The translations under genes were made by a program, and so were the position numbers. The notes under the pieces were generated by a model, which worked only from the letters and a program-made list of their open reading frames with translations, ran no database searches and was not told where the DNA came from. A DNA stretch of 64,000 bases from Lethocerus indicus (lineage: Eukaryota; Arthropoda; Insecta; Hemiptera; Belostomatidae): assembly GCA_019843655.1 (NCBI GenBank), contig JACDQD010000011.1:13248604-13312603 (forward strand), read 5' to 3'. Below, piece after piece: positions 45,730-56,307 of the stretch (position 1 is its first letter; each line of letters opens with the position of its first letter).

Positions 45730-47678
45730 AGTACATAATTATGTGAACTCGAGGAGCTTAGTTGTGATTAAATTATTGAATAAACCGAGAAAATGAGAGC
45801 ACGCATTAATATGCATTTGATTCGGGAAATATGACGCGATTAAAATGAAACGTGACGAGCCTGATAATTAACGAGCAATAACAAAGACAGGAGTGACAAT
45901 TTCTGTTAGTATGGTAATAAATAATTACAGAATCCGATTACAGAACTACTATACGGTATGGAAAATAATACTTTATGACTTCCTCAAGAGCGCTGATATC
46001 TCCGGATCGATCTCTAAGGCTATAATGTGTTGTGCGGGACAGGTGTAGTCATACGAGATACGAGGACAAAAAACTGATATGATATTTCTTATTTAAAAAG
46101 GTTTTCTGTCATAATCACCGATTATGAGAAGGACATTTTGGTTTTGATGTACAACTCCTGAACATAACTGAATTGAATTATGGGATCCAGCTAATGTTAG
46201 CCTAACTAATGTTTTGTAGTAGTGCACATTTATTTGTATTAAACAACATATCAATTTATTTATAAACTTTAAGGAGGATTCAAGAGCTCTAACTTGCGCC
46301 TTATTGCACACACGGGATATAATACAATGGAGTTCAACATCATTGCTCTGATTTATGTTAAAAGTTCAGGCATTCAAGTAATATACGCATACGAACGTCC
46401 TACGTAAATTCCTACAATTTATTCAGTTTCAACGAGGCATAACTAAAAACGAGACGGTCGGAATTGTATATGGAAGTCACGCTCTCAATTTTCGCTTGCT
46501 CTCAGGTACGACTACATTTCAAATCGGTTTTACATTTTCCCTACGGCGTACACTTGCCAATGTGTTTCTGTATACGTGTTTGTTGTGTATGCATATGCGT
46601 GTCGGAAGGCGGGTGCCCGCCCCCGCCCCCGCCCCCGCCCCCTGCCCCCTTATGGCGCCCGCTTCGGTAGCCATGGCCACCTTATCAGGGGCTCTTATCA
46701 AGGCGCGCTCTCATTGGTCGCTCCTGCCTCTGTTCTTGTCTAACGCCTAGTTGTTTATACAAACGTTGAAACGCTCGCGGGCACAAACAACATAAGCTAC
46801 ATTCTCTAAGATATACTATGTATATTTAAAGAACGATAGAGTATTGGTAATTTGAAGCCCAGAAAACAGGGGATGATCGTTAATAGAATATTTTAATCAG
46901 GCAATCTCCAATTATCTTAATAAAATGTTGAGGTTGAAATTTCTAAAATCAGTTGTAGTTACAGCCCGTTGTGATCACGAGTTTCCATTATTGTAACATT
47001 ACCAATTATTATACCGGAATTATATAAGAAGTATAATTTAGTCCCAATAATTATCGGACCGGTAAGCATGTATTATCCAAGGATTGTATATTGTAAACTG
47101 TATGCTGTGTACATTTAAAGAAAATAAAGTATTTAACAACTTGTAACACATATTTTGTATAGCTATGCGTTATAGAAATATCATGTAACGAGATAAATAT
47201 TTGAGCAGAGCGATTTCGGTGGTTTGGATGAAATACGGCGGCGGACCGCGTTTTTCTTAATTAAAAAATTTAAGACTGATTAAAAGGCTGGCCGAAGAGC
47301 CTAATGAACTTAGCCTGACGGGCCTCGTTAAAAAAAACCACTGAAGAACGATTAAATCAAATAAAGAAAGAAACAGCGGGGCTCGCCAAATAAGCTCAGT
47401 ATTCTCATTAGAGTTTAGCCGAATTTAAATTTGAATTATAATAACGCAAGAACGGTTGTAAAGTAATGCTTGTTTACATTTACCCTATATTAGATTAACA
47501 TTACACCTAAGTTTTCAGAAATTATAGTTACATTCAACCATAAGGTCGAATAGAGAAATACAGGAAAAAACCATAAATAGAATAAAAATATCGACTGGAC
47601 GTGCCACATAAACCAAGTAATATAAAAATAATACTTATAATTAATAAATTTTAGATTATCCTATCTTATATTAGATTA
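45730..47678. other. Stretch with a GC-box/GATA cluster
   Basis: Mostly AT-rich. At 46615-46650 lies a CCCCCG repeat, and at 46681-46700 two CTTATCA motifs (listed separately). The Pro/Arg/Gly frames around 46464-46750 come from the GC repeat. Confidence 0.4.
46615..46700. promoter_or_regulatory. C-run repeat with paired GATA sites
   Basis: Four to five C4-C5 blocks separated by G (CCGCCCCCGCCCCCGCCCCC) could form a G-quadruplex on the minus strand and read as GC-boxes. About 30 bases on, CTTATCA occurs at 46681-46687 and again at 46694-46700. Each is TGATAAG on the minus strand, the GATA-factor consensus. A cis-regulatory role is inference; no promoter or exon was confirmed nearby. Confidence 0.35.
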
Positions 47679-47915
47679 TCGTAGATTCCGTGCGTTTCTG
47701 TTCTCCTCTCGCTGGTTTGGTCTTTTGTTTTCGTTTTCAGTGCTGTGATGGTGCCCAAAACATTCAATGTGCCAAAGTGACTAACACCGCTACTGAAGAT
47801 GGGGCGAGCGGCCGAAACCGGTCTAGCAAAAGACCAGACCGGCGAGAGGAGACAGAAACGCACGGAATCTGGGGGTATTCCAACCCCTCGCAGACCACAA
47901 AACAGATATTCTAAA
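47679..47915. mobile_element. Foldback element, left arm shortened
   Basis: Inner tip ATCGTAGATTCCGTGCG on the left, then GGTCTTTTGTTTTCGTTTTC jumping to GGTGCCCAAAACATTCAATG. The right arm is complete to the outer tip ACAAAACAGATATTCTAAAT. Confidence 0.9.
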
Positions 47916-48413
47916 TTATATTAGATTATATTTTTGTTTTTTATAAAGTCTATTGATTCTTTTATTTGTTCCTTTCCATATCGTATGTTTTACTGGTTTG
48001 TGTTCCACAGTTCCATTTTTTCACATTTTCGTTCACTAATAGATCTAGATGTATAAGTTTTGTCCCGATCTGAGTGCGTTTAGTATAATTTCCTATTTGT
48101 TGAAGTGGAGAGCGGTCATCAATTGTTCTATTGTGTCTATAGAGCGTACCATTCTTCCTCGGAATATTTTATATTTTAAAGCCTATATTTTAATAGTAAT
48201 TAAAAATTTTAATCGAGCTATTGAACTGCAAAACTGGCGAATATAAGATTGTTTAGTTTGTTTCCTTCGGTCTGAGCAGTAAGAGCGATGGAAGCAGCGC
48301 CACAGCGGACTTCCTTCTGGCGGTCCATTTTATCGGCTATATAGATTAAGGCCATGTGTTGTACGAGCAGCAGAATGGCAACCGGCAATTAGGACGTCGG
48401 GCAGTTTCAAGGA
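47916..48413. other. AT-rich stretch, no gene
   Basis: One short plus frame (48049-48246) without support. Confidence 0.35.
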
Positions 48414-48511
48414 TATAAAAGGGTATAGGAACACATACAGACACACAGAACTCCTCTATGACAACCCGCGGGCTTCCCCTTTTGTGCTTCCAGTCAATGT
48501 CATCTGAACAG
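48414..48511 (+). promoter_or_regulatory. Candidate TATA promoter with first exon
   Basis: TATAAAAG at 48414-48421, followed about 30 bases on by a possible start site. An ATG at 48458 opens MTTRGLPLLCFQSMSSEQ to a donor-like CAG|GTGAAA at 48512. Spacing is right for a core promoter and short first coding exon. No initiator consensus is obvious and the next exon was not found, so this is a hypothesis only. Confidence 0.28.
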
Positions 48512-49159
48512 GTGAAATCTTAAGAGGCGACCCTTCCGAAGGAGAGCTGCGTACACAACGCCAGCAAGGTTTTTCGGCGGTTTTATTTCTGCTCGGTCAA
48601 AATATTCTCAACGATTCTTTCATGGATATTTTTTCCTGGATATTTATATTAGCCTTGGGATGCTGAAAACCTTAATGTGATTTACGCGCTTCCTACTGCG
48701 CTACCGAGAAGCTGATATTCTGCCTTCTCGGATATCTTATTGTCGAAAAATGACTACACAACGCTATTTGATTTTCGAAATTAGAGCCGGGTTCTATTCA
48801 TTTTCACGGCGTTTAAAGCAACTTTGAGCCATGAAAGTATTTAGAGGAAAATATAAACTAATTTCTGGCATCCCTCAACAACGGCGCAATAGAGTAAAGA
48901 GGACAAAGAATAAACGAAAAAAACGAAGGGATACTGAAGCCAAACAACAATAAGTAAGCAATAAAATTTAAGAATTAAGATAAAATCAAAATTTAGTTCC
49001 GGAAATCAATTTTGCGTCGTAACCCTTCGTTGAGACGAAGGAGAAGAAAATACAGTAAAACAGGAAGGGCTTATTGTTGAATAAAAGTCCTTAAAATGAA
49101 GAAGACTAATACGCGGTTTGGGCAGTTGTATTCAAAGTTGATATTCATGTGAAGCAATT
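48512..49159. other. AT-rich stretch, no gene
   Basis: No repeat or exon recognised. Confidence 0.35.
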
Positions 49160-49202
49160 CTCTCGCCAATTTAATCTTTTGCTAGACCGGTTTCGGCAGC
49201 TC
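49160..49202. mobile_element. Foldback element, remnant
   Basis: TCTCGCCAATTTAATCTTTT then GCTAGACCGGTTTCGGCAGC: 43 bases of the left arm only. Confidence 0.7.
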
Positions 49203-49485
49203 TTTCGTTGCAGACGAGGAGAGTATTCCAAACGAATATCATCGGTAAACTAAATATTACTTAGTATTCTTGTATTCTAACTAAATTCTAGAATTTTCCT
49301 TGGTGCCATCTTAAAAAATACTGTTTCCACTTATATTTTCCACGGAAGAATCGCACAAACCGGTGTTACTGCCGCTCCAGTAGGGCCGGTTGCTGCAAGG
49401 CCGTTTTCGCAATTTGTCTGTTTGTTTCTACGCCCAATGTATTATTTCCCGATTGTTCTACGCCGCGGACGGATTGCGCAAGGCC

Positions 49486-49773
49486 TCAAGAAAGCCTATA
49501 ATTATGTTTCTTCAATTGCGCAAGAACCGCCGCAATTAAACATTCAGCGGGCGTTTGCCAATAGCAGCGGTCGGGACGAGATACGAGAGGCCGTCGTTTT
49601 TTTGTCTCTCTTTCAGATCTCCGCTTGATTTCGATCTGGCCGATCGATATCGCCTCGCGTTTCGACAAATCGCCAGTCGAAACCGACGCTTTTAAATGGC
49701 ACAAAGGCGCCATCTCGAATAGGCCGTACGCGATCTCCTTGGCCAACAGTCGCGGGCAGGAAACTTTGCACAA
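49486..49773 (-). CDS. GC-rich open frame, unknown
   Basis: 95 codons from ATG to a stop. The first 55 codons favour G or C in third positions (for example KEIAYGLFEMAPLCHLKAS) and then run into a basic stretch (IEIKRRSERETKKRR). No known domain. The plus strand is also open over part of the region (49422-49628). Coding status is unproven; conservation in a relative would decide. Confidence 0.22.
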   Translation of the reverse strand: MCKVSCPRLLAKEIAYGLFEMAPLCHLKASVSTGDLSKREAISIGQIEIKRRSERETKKRRPLVSRPDRCYWQTPAECLIAAVLAQLKKHNYRLS

Positions 49774-51052
49774 TTGGTGAAAAACACAAGTTTCAGGGGG
49801 GGGGGAGTGAGGAAATTTCGCAATCGGAAAAAATGGGCACGAACGAAAAGGAAATAAGAGATAAAAATATATGCAAAAATCTATCTGTTGATACTTAGCC
49901 CGTGCAGGAAGCTTTCAATTCCCACCATCCCCGCGGCAGAATATATGAATTATTACTATAATATGCCAAATAAACTTATATAGTTAGGGAACTTAAACTT
50001 TATTTGAACCATATATTTTATTCGTTACCTCCGACAAGACCAATTTGTATTGGATAAGAATCTAAAACCGCCTCAACATTCTTCCTAGAATTTTAGACCC
50101 AAAGACTAAAATTGGGAATCGAACTTCCCGTTACGAAACTTTCATAAGTTCCACTAGGAAGAGAGGATGGACTACAATTTCTAGTCTAACTTGAGTTTTA
50201 GTACACTGTTTTTAAAATTAGCCTTTCAATTTGTATGTCTCAAGTTCTTATCGGAGTTACAAAGCAAGATTGCCAACAGAAATGTCCGAATTTTGAGTGA
50301 CAAATGAAAATATTCCACTTCGAGATTGAATCTCATGAACTCCCAAAGACGACGGCCGGGGACAGCTGAGTATTTTCGGAAGCCGAATACAACACCTGTT
50401 ATTGCTCCGAAAATGGAATTTATCCGATATCCGTAAAAGTTCCGTGGTCGGCCCCGTCGGTACGCAGGTACGTTTTCGTAAGTTGAACTTTATTCAAAAA
50501 CAGAGTGTACTCAAAACTATTCTCGATTTCTGTGACCAGAAAAAACAATAACGGTATGAGGGATCAGCTCGTGGAGAGCAAATCGTCCATTAACATAAGT
50601 TAATTGAGAAAGGCGATTACGCACCGGCATTTAATGAGCATATTAATTGGGTTCATTTGTTCCTCGGGCTTGTTATCAAGAAGGATCGGTTCGTAATCAT
50701 TACTATAATTATACAGGCGTTTGTGTTCCTGGGGGACAATTTATATTGAACGCGGTGAGAAGAATGCTGATGCCGATATTAAGCTATAGACTTTTACGGC
50801 GCTCATTTTGTATCCTGGAGGGCCTTTCATATTCGAAAAAAATAATACTATTTGTATACGATATTAAATATCGCATATTCAACAATTGAGTAAATATTAG
50901 TTCACAAAAGACTTCCTTAAACACACAGCGGTATTCACTGGATTGGTTTTATTGGCATTAGTGAATAAAATATATATTTAGGTCAGTTTTTGCTCAAAAA
51001 AATCTGCAATTTAATAACCCTACATGGTTCATTATTTCGTGTTTATGGCCAG
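49774..51052. other. AT-rich stretch with one weak coding hint
   Basis: At about 50370-50468 (+) a frame containing SEAEYNTCYCSENGIYPISV leads to donor-like CAG|GTACGT. The YNTCYCSENG piece recalls cysteine-rich repeats such as pacifastin or VWC, but there are only two cysteines and no acceptor. Not called. Confidence 0.25.
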
Positions 51053-51248
51053 TTCAGTAGCGGTGTTAGTCACTTTTGGCACTTTGGATGTTTTTGGGGA
51101 CATCCTCACTGTCACTTTCACTTGTACTGAAGATGGCGAACAGCCAAAACCGGTCTAGCGAAGGACCAAACCAGCAAGAGTAGAAAGAAACACACGAAAT
51201 CTACGGTATTCCAAGCCCTCGCAGACCACAAAACAGGTATGTTAAACT
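51053..51248. mobile_element. Foldback element, left tip missing
   Basis: Begins at CAGTAGCGGTGTTAGTCACT. The centre is short (CACTTTCACTTGTACTGAAG), and the right arm is complete to CAAAACAGGTATGTTAAACT. Confidence 0.9.
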
Positions 51249-52852
51249 ATAGAAGAAATACTTGGCGAAAACTATGAGAGTTCAACCATAAAAACAAATT
51301 TTTATAGATTGGCGCACGTTGACGCCGATTTATTAGGCCTGGAAAATAACAGAATACAATCTATCGATATCTGACTCTTTCCTAATGAGATCTGAATGCA
51401 GAATAAAATTGAATCCGCTACCTTCTGCGCCCCTTACTCCTGTCAATGAGCCGTAAACTGCGACAGCCCACGCAAAAAATAAAATCAAAAGTCGATTTTT
51501 CCGTGAAAAATTCCAAATGAAATAGCCGGCCCGAATCGTATTTCAAAAAAACCTAGCGGCGTCAGATGTGACCGCGGATATTATCAGTCTCTGCTTTGGA
51601 ATTCCACACCAATGGAATATCTATCTACCATCGTGCATAGCCCGAATGCCCTAGATTCTACTAAAAACACAAATAAATACGAAGGAAAATTTAAAAACCA
51701 AGCCAGACTTGGCTCATTAGTGTCTTGGAATGAAATTAAATAAATATATGTACATAAGATTTTTTTTCTGTTATTGACCACAGCTCTTTTTTCAGCCATG
51801 AAGGCGTAAACCCTATGTAGCTGCTTAGTTTCAATCACTTTCAATCACATCTAATTGATTATACTTGTTTAACATACCCGTTTTGTGGTCGGTTTTGTGG
51901 ACAGCAATGTGAATCGAAGAGCCTCGGCAGAGATTAACGGCCATGATCGGAATTGCCGTTTATGCTTACAATCGATTATGATACCGACATTAAAATTAAA
52001 AATCCTTTAAGTATGAAATATTTCGGGATTTCTTCAATTTCCACTTCCCCCACGGCTCTTAAAGCCGATTTTGCAGGACCAGAAGAGTTCACATTTTTTC
52101 TTCTCCACCAAATACGATGAAATTTATCCATTCAACGAAGCAAATACACGTCGATACATATAATTTCGACATTCTCGCGGATGTCCTTCAAGTTGATACG
52201 ATTGTAAATTAAGCGTTAATCCTACTAAATCTGCTCCACTCCGTGGTATTAACATTTCAGTAATAAATGTAGGCGCAATCAAAAATTTCGTGCAAAATAA
52301 AATTTATATCTACCTTTGGTATAACTAATATTTAGTTGATTGTACAATAAATAAAGTTAAAAAAAACCTTTGGTTATTCTGTCAATGACAACTGACCTAG
52401 TCATCTTGGCAACGTATAGGTTGAGTTTTTATTGTGTATTTGAAATTATTTTTAAAACATAATGTAATATAAACGTTACTTTATTCGGTTTCAATTGATC
52501 AATGGAATTCCTATTATTATTCAAGAAACGTTTATTTCCGGGAATTATCCCCGATGATAATCGCCCCCGTTTTGTTAGCAGGCATCGCTATCGCGATAGA
52601 TGCATTCGTACAATCAGCGTTACATTTATTCATCGTTTATACTATTATAGTAATTATTAATCGGTACCAAAGTCGGGAGTTGATTAGACGTTAAATTAGG
52701 ACAGGTGTAGGGGGCGCGATCGGCCCTACAGAAGTCGACGGTAGCTTCGACTAATGAGGCCCTCGGTAGAGGCGGGGTCCCGGGCCCCTGGCAGATGCCC
52801 GGCTTTCGTGTTTTAACGGATTCAAAATTATTCATTTGTGTCAGTTACACAG
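51249..52852. other. AT-rich stretch with short repeats
   Basis: An outer-tip crumb of the foldback family (CATACCCGTTTTGTGGTC, 51873-51890) is followed by a 50-base sequence (51903-51953) also found at 35391. GTCATCTTGGCAACGTATAG at 52401 resembles the interior of the TTAA MITE. No gene. Confidence 0.35.
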
Positions 52853-52918
52853 AAATGGGTTCAGACTTCGGTCTCGTCCGCCCGTCAAACCCGGTCTGGA
52901 ACGCTGAAGCACGAGGGA
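52853..52918 (+). CDS. Candidate internal exon, unknown gene
   Basis: A good acceptor (CATTTGTGTCAGTTACACAG) and a GTAAGT donor (GGGA|GTAAGT) bound 66 bases. Two frames are open, ATG GGT TCA giving MGSDFGLVRPSNPVWNAEAR and AAA TGG giving KWVQTSVSSARQTRSGTLKH. The third is closed. The first reading looks more protein-like and has GC-rich third positions. A 66-base exon keeps frame. Not recognised. Confidence 0.3.
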
Positions 52919-53192
52919 GTAAGTATAATAATAGCCAGATCTCTAGAGTCAGGTGTTCACCCGCCATTAAAGCCAACGCCTCCCAAAACGGTCTATGAAA
53001 TATGCATATCGGCTCTCACGATATCGGTCAAATTAACTATTACCGCTTGTGTCCGAGATACCTAAATTGGGTCGAAATATCGATCAAAGCAACTATCGCC
53101 GTTTAAGTCCCGTTTGTTGACAGAGTATTAAGCCGATAACTTATTTAATCAAACTTTGGCAAACTTTTAACAAATTATATCACAGTAAGTGA

Positions 53193-53339
53193 GTGACAGT
53201 GCAGTGAGGATGCCCGAAAAACATCCAAAGTGCCAACAGTGACTAACACCGCTACTGAAGATGGCGAGCAGCCGAAACCTTTGGTCCAGCAAAAGACCAA
53301 ACCAGTGATAGGAGACAGAAACACAACAAATCTACGATA
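53193..53339 (+). mobile_element. Foldback element, right half
   Basis: Centre plus right arm only: GTGACAGTGCAGTGAGGATG to ACACAACAAATCTACGATA. It lies about 50 bp before the hAT element. Confidence 0.88.
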
Positions 53340-53384
53340 TCTGACTTTACTAAAAGTACGACCAAAAAAATTGGAAACCATTTG

Positions 53385-53392
53385 GTATAGAG
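53385..53392. repeat. hAT target-site duplication, left
   Basis: GTATAGAG, repeated exactly at 53751-53758. Confidence 0.9.
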
Positions 53393-53750
53393 CAGTGGTT
53401 CTTAACCGGGCGTGCGGGAAGGTATTTTTGGGGGTGCGGAAGATACCCCAAACAAAAGCTTAAGCTCATATAGAAATTAGGGTTATGGGTTTTTTGCAAC
53501 AAAACTCAAATATGCAAAAACTAAGAATAAAGTAAAAAAATATGCGAATGGAATATTTTGTTGCTATGACTCAGATCACCAACACACACAGACAGTTTTG
53601 CTCATTGTTACTCGGGTGCTTTTCAGCGAATAAGCTGACTATTAATAAACACGAGGACTCCCTCTCCCTTTCATTCTGTCTGATTGGGGTGCGGAGACCT
53701 ATTTTCAGATTTAAAGGGGTGCGGGTCACTTAAAAGGTTAAGAAGCAATG
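53393..53750. mobile_element. Non-autonomous hAT element
   Basis: 358 bp between perfect 8-bp direct repeats (GTATAGAG). Inverted ends are CAGTGGTTCTTAACCGGGCG on the left and, read inward on the opposite strand, CATTGCTTCTTAACC. The CAGTGGTTCTTAACC tip with an 8-bp duplication is typical of the hAT superfamily. GGGTGCGG motifs recur inside both ends. No transposase remains, so it depends on an autonomous partner. Confidence 0.93.
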
Positions 53751-53758
53751 GTATAGAG
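53751..53758. repeat. hAT target-site duplication, right
   Basis: GTATAGAG, identical to 53385-53392; confirms transpositional insertion. Confidence 0.9.
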
Positions 53759-54434
53759 TAACAATAATGTTAACACGTTCCTGAATAAAATAATAAGGAC
53801 AATGTCCTTTTAATACGAAGAAAAAATATATAAAGAATTGATTGTTAGGTGTGAACCACCTCTAGTCCTTCCGTGAGCTCATTTTTAGACCACGATGCTC
53901 GCCCGAGAGCGCGGGAATTTATGTGGATGTATCGTAAAATGTAGCGCTACAAGATTGGATGACGGGGAACAATCACGAGAAACAATTGTTGAAATTTTTC
54001 TACCCCCTTATAACGGGGCAAATTTTAATGCGTCCGGGCCGGCGTCTCGATTCGGTTCCGGCACGGCATATCCCGATTCGCGGCATTTTTCGAATTCCCG
54101 AAGGGGGAATTTCGAAAAAAAAATTAAAAAAATATACCGCGGGGAAAATGTTAATATTTCCCGAAATAAAACAACGACGTCCGAGGATACAGCAACTGAT
54201 AGAGATGTTTTAAGACTCGACGGTATTAGCCGGTGCAGCTGGGTACCTATCACGCCAAAAAAGTACAGCCTTCTAACTCTTTTATATGACATAGTTCTTA
54301 TCTAATTTTCTAAATAAAGGAACATTCCTTGGCGAATATAACTATTTTCTTGTCGGATTTTGGGCCGAATATGATTATTAATCATATTAATTTATTATAT
54401 TAATTATAGTAATAACTGTAGCAATCGCACTTAC
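53759..54434. other. Stretch with one long but unconvincing frame
   Basis: A plus-strand frame (53895-54305, 136 codons) is the longest outside repeats. It overlaps other open frames on both strands (53959-54292), its composition is arbitrary, and no domain is visible. Not called as a gene. Confidence 0.3.
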
Positions 54435-54508
54435 TTTGCTGTACGAAGAGAAGCGCCGCACTTCAGCTACGATTGACTCCACCAGACGAAATTGATAACC
54501 CTCGTAAC
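54435..54508 (-). CDS. Internal coding exon, unknown gene
   Basis: On the minus strand, a strong acceptor (ATTTCTTCTTTACAG) and a perfect donor (AAA|GTAAGTGCG) bound 74 bases. Only one frame is open. After two bases completing a split codon, it reads YEGYQFRLVESIVAEVRRFS and then SYSK, ending on a codon boundary. Amphipathic charge pattern, ordinary codon use and both splice sites make this the best internal exon in the window. I do not recognise the family. Neighbouring exons must lie beyond large introns; the next minus-strand exon has to start in phase 0. Confidence 0.6.
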
Positions 54509-55035
54509 CTGTAAAGAAGAAATAAATTATTTTAATTTAACAATTAACAGAAATTAAAATCTAATATAAAAGGCCGGTAGGGTCAAACGTTAACTGTTTA
54601 TGAAAAGAGAGCGGCCCCTATTGTTCTAGCTCGCGTTTTAACCTAATCCTAGAGTTTATGTTCATATCTCCTGGGCATCTCCTCACCAGTATCGCGCCAA
54701 TATCCATAATTTAAAATGCACGCGAAAACTGTGCCCTATTGTCTTAGCTCGGACTTTGGAACGGAATCCCAATGAATGCCTCCACCTTATATCAAGAATA
54801 TTCCTACTTTAAAATACCACGAAATTCGTTGAATGGGTAGGCAACTCCTCAACATTTATATGCGCCAATGAAAATTGTTTTCTTATATATTTAGAAAACA
54901 TTTTTGTGCATTTCGTCGATTCTCCCCGCAAATGTTCGTTAGGTATACTCTTCCTTGTTTCCATGCTAAGCAAGGTATCCCAATCCCCTAGATAGAAGGG
55001 CAACGACCCCGCTTCTTAGGGTTTTCTGTATTCAG
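54509..55035. other. Intron-like stretch with a diverged duplication
   Basis: Two imperfect direct repeats about 130 bases apart: CCTATTGTTCTAGCTCGCGT (54617) and CCTATTGTCTTAGCTCGGAC (54744), each followed by similar CTCCTCA and GCGCCAAT motifs. A minus-strand frame (54809-55003) lacks support. Confidence 0.35.
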
Positions 55036-55219
55036 AGGCTTTGACGTAAACCAAGTTGACGTTCCCGAAATTGGACACCTGCGACCTCAACACACGGCCC
55101 TGGGACTGCCTCAACCTCAACCTCAACCTCAGCTTCAACCTCAGTCATCCACCCAGCAAGTCCACAACTACCCCGTTAACAATTTTCTGATTCCAGTCAA
55201 GCCCACGCAAAGAAACTAA
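55036..55219 (+). CDS. Candidate terminal exon, Pro/Gln-rich C-terminus
   Basis: A strong acceptor (GGGTTTTCTGTATTCAG) opens a frame of about 60 codons ending at TAA (55217-55219). It starts GFDVNQVDVPEIGHLRPQHT, has a PQPQPQPQLQPQ run, and ends NYPVNNFLIPVKPTQRN. AATAAA lies 12 bases past the stop (55231-55236), consistent with a last exon. The first base completes a codon begun upstream, so the preceding exon must end with two bases of a codon. The hexamer run CTCAAC at 55100-55125 encodes the PQ repeat. Family not recognised; chance remains possible. Confidence 0.42.
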
Positions 55220-55230
55220 ACAGACCGTCC

Positions 55231-55236
55231 AATAAA
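55231..55236 (+). terminator. Polyadenylation signal AATAAA
   Basis: AATAAA 12 bases after the stop of the candidate terminal exon. Unusually close, but usable. Support is positional only, since this motif is common in AT-rich DNA. Confidence 0.35.
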
Positions 55237-55450
55237 CATTATTGCTAGTTTGGAACACCTGTACGCGGCAACCGGGAAAACAAATTAAAGCATCAAATAT
55301 TTGTATTGATCACAAATCTCAGTGTTAATTACAGAGTTTTAATTTTCCACAACATACCGACTGTTGGTTAACGAATAAAATCCGCGAAAGTATCATTCCC
55401 GCCTCACACCTCATCCTAATTCCTCGGTTGCAGATAAATACATTTTTGAA

Positions 55451-55649
55451 TTTAGAATACCTATATTTCGTGGTCTGCGAGGGGTTTGAATACCGTAGAT
55501 TTCGTGCGTTTCTGTCTCCTCTCACAGTACAAGTGAAAAAAAACATCCAAAGTGACTAACACCGCTACTGAAGACGGCGAACAGCCGAAACCGGTCTGGC
55601 AAAAGACCAAATTAGCGAGGGGAGACAAACACACGAAATATACGGTACA
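55451..55649. mobile_element. Foldback element, left arm shortened
   Basis: Outer left tip TTTAGAATACCTATATTTCG, then CTCCTCTCACAGTACAAGTG, i.e. most of the left arm is deleted. Right arm to ACACGAAATATACGGTA. Confidence 0.9.
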
Positions 55650-56305
55650 TTTTTTAAAATTATTTGTTAATAGTTAAATAAGAGGTTAAGTCAAACTTAA
55701 CTTGGGGTTCTCCAGTGTCACATAATAATATAGCGGAGTAGGAAAAGTTTTTGTAAAAGCTGTTTTATTCAAAAACAGCCGCAAACGGCCTACCGGATGG
55801 GGCAGTCGTAAAAAATTCCCTTGTATCTGCTATTTCTTATACGGTCAAATTCTAGCGATAGCATCATGAATATATTCAAACGGCCGAAAGTGGCCCCATT
55901 AGAGTAATACGGCCCGAATTCCCCGGTGCTCGTATTTCATAGGGCAGAGCAATTAATTTCGTGAGGAACAATTAGAGGAACAATCGTTTTGTACGAATTT
56001 CGCGGTCTCCACTCCCGCTCCTTCTCCAGTTCTCCTGTTTCCTATCGCCTATTTGTTCCGTCTGGGCTGAGAACAGAATAACGCGAAAATAACGCGTCTT
56101 AATACCTGTTGCATGGCCGGCTGTCGTTAACGCCGAAATCCCTTCAAATCGCTGGTGAGGTTTTCCCCGACCGTTGGTATTTTGTTTCACCGACTAAACG
56201 GCCCGTTTTAACGGCACGAATAACGTCTCTATTATACAATTAGCGTTACAAATCTGCGTTATTCTAACAATCCTGCCGGGATATTGCCGAAAAACAGTAT
56301 ACCTA
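55650..56305. other. Stretch without supported gene
   Basis: An imperfect hairpin, AAGCTGTTTTATTCAAAAACAG, at 55758-55779. The minus frame 55972-56190 has no features. Confidence 0.35.
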
Positions 56306-56307
56306 TA

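Noticed and set aside
53895..54305. 136-codon plus-strand frame
   Set aside because: Overlaps open frames on both strands, arbitrary composition, no domain, no splice or promoter support.
55100..55142. CTCAAC repeat as a telomere-like sequence
   Set aside because: Only a few units, interrupted, and different from the insect TTAGG motif; better read as a coding PQ microsatellite.
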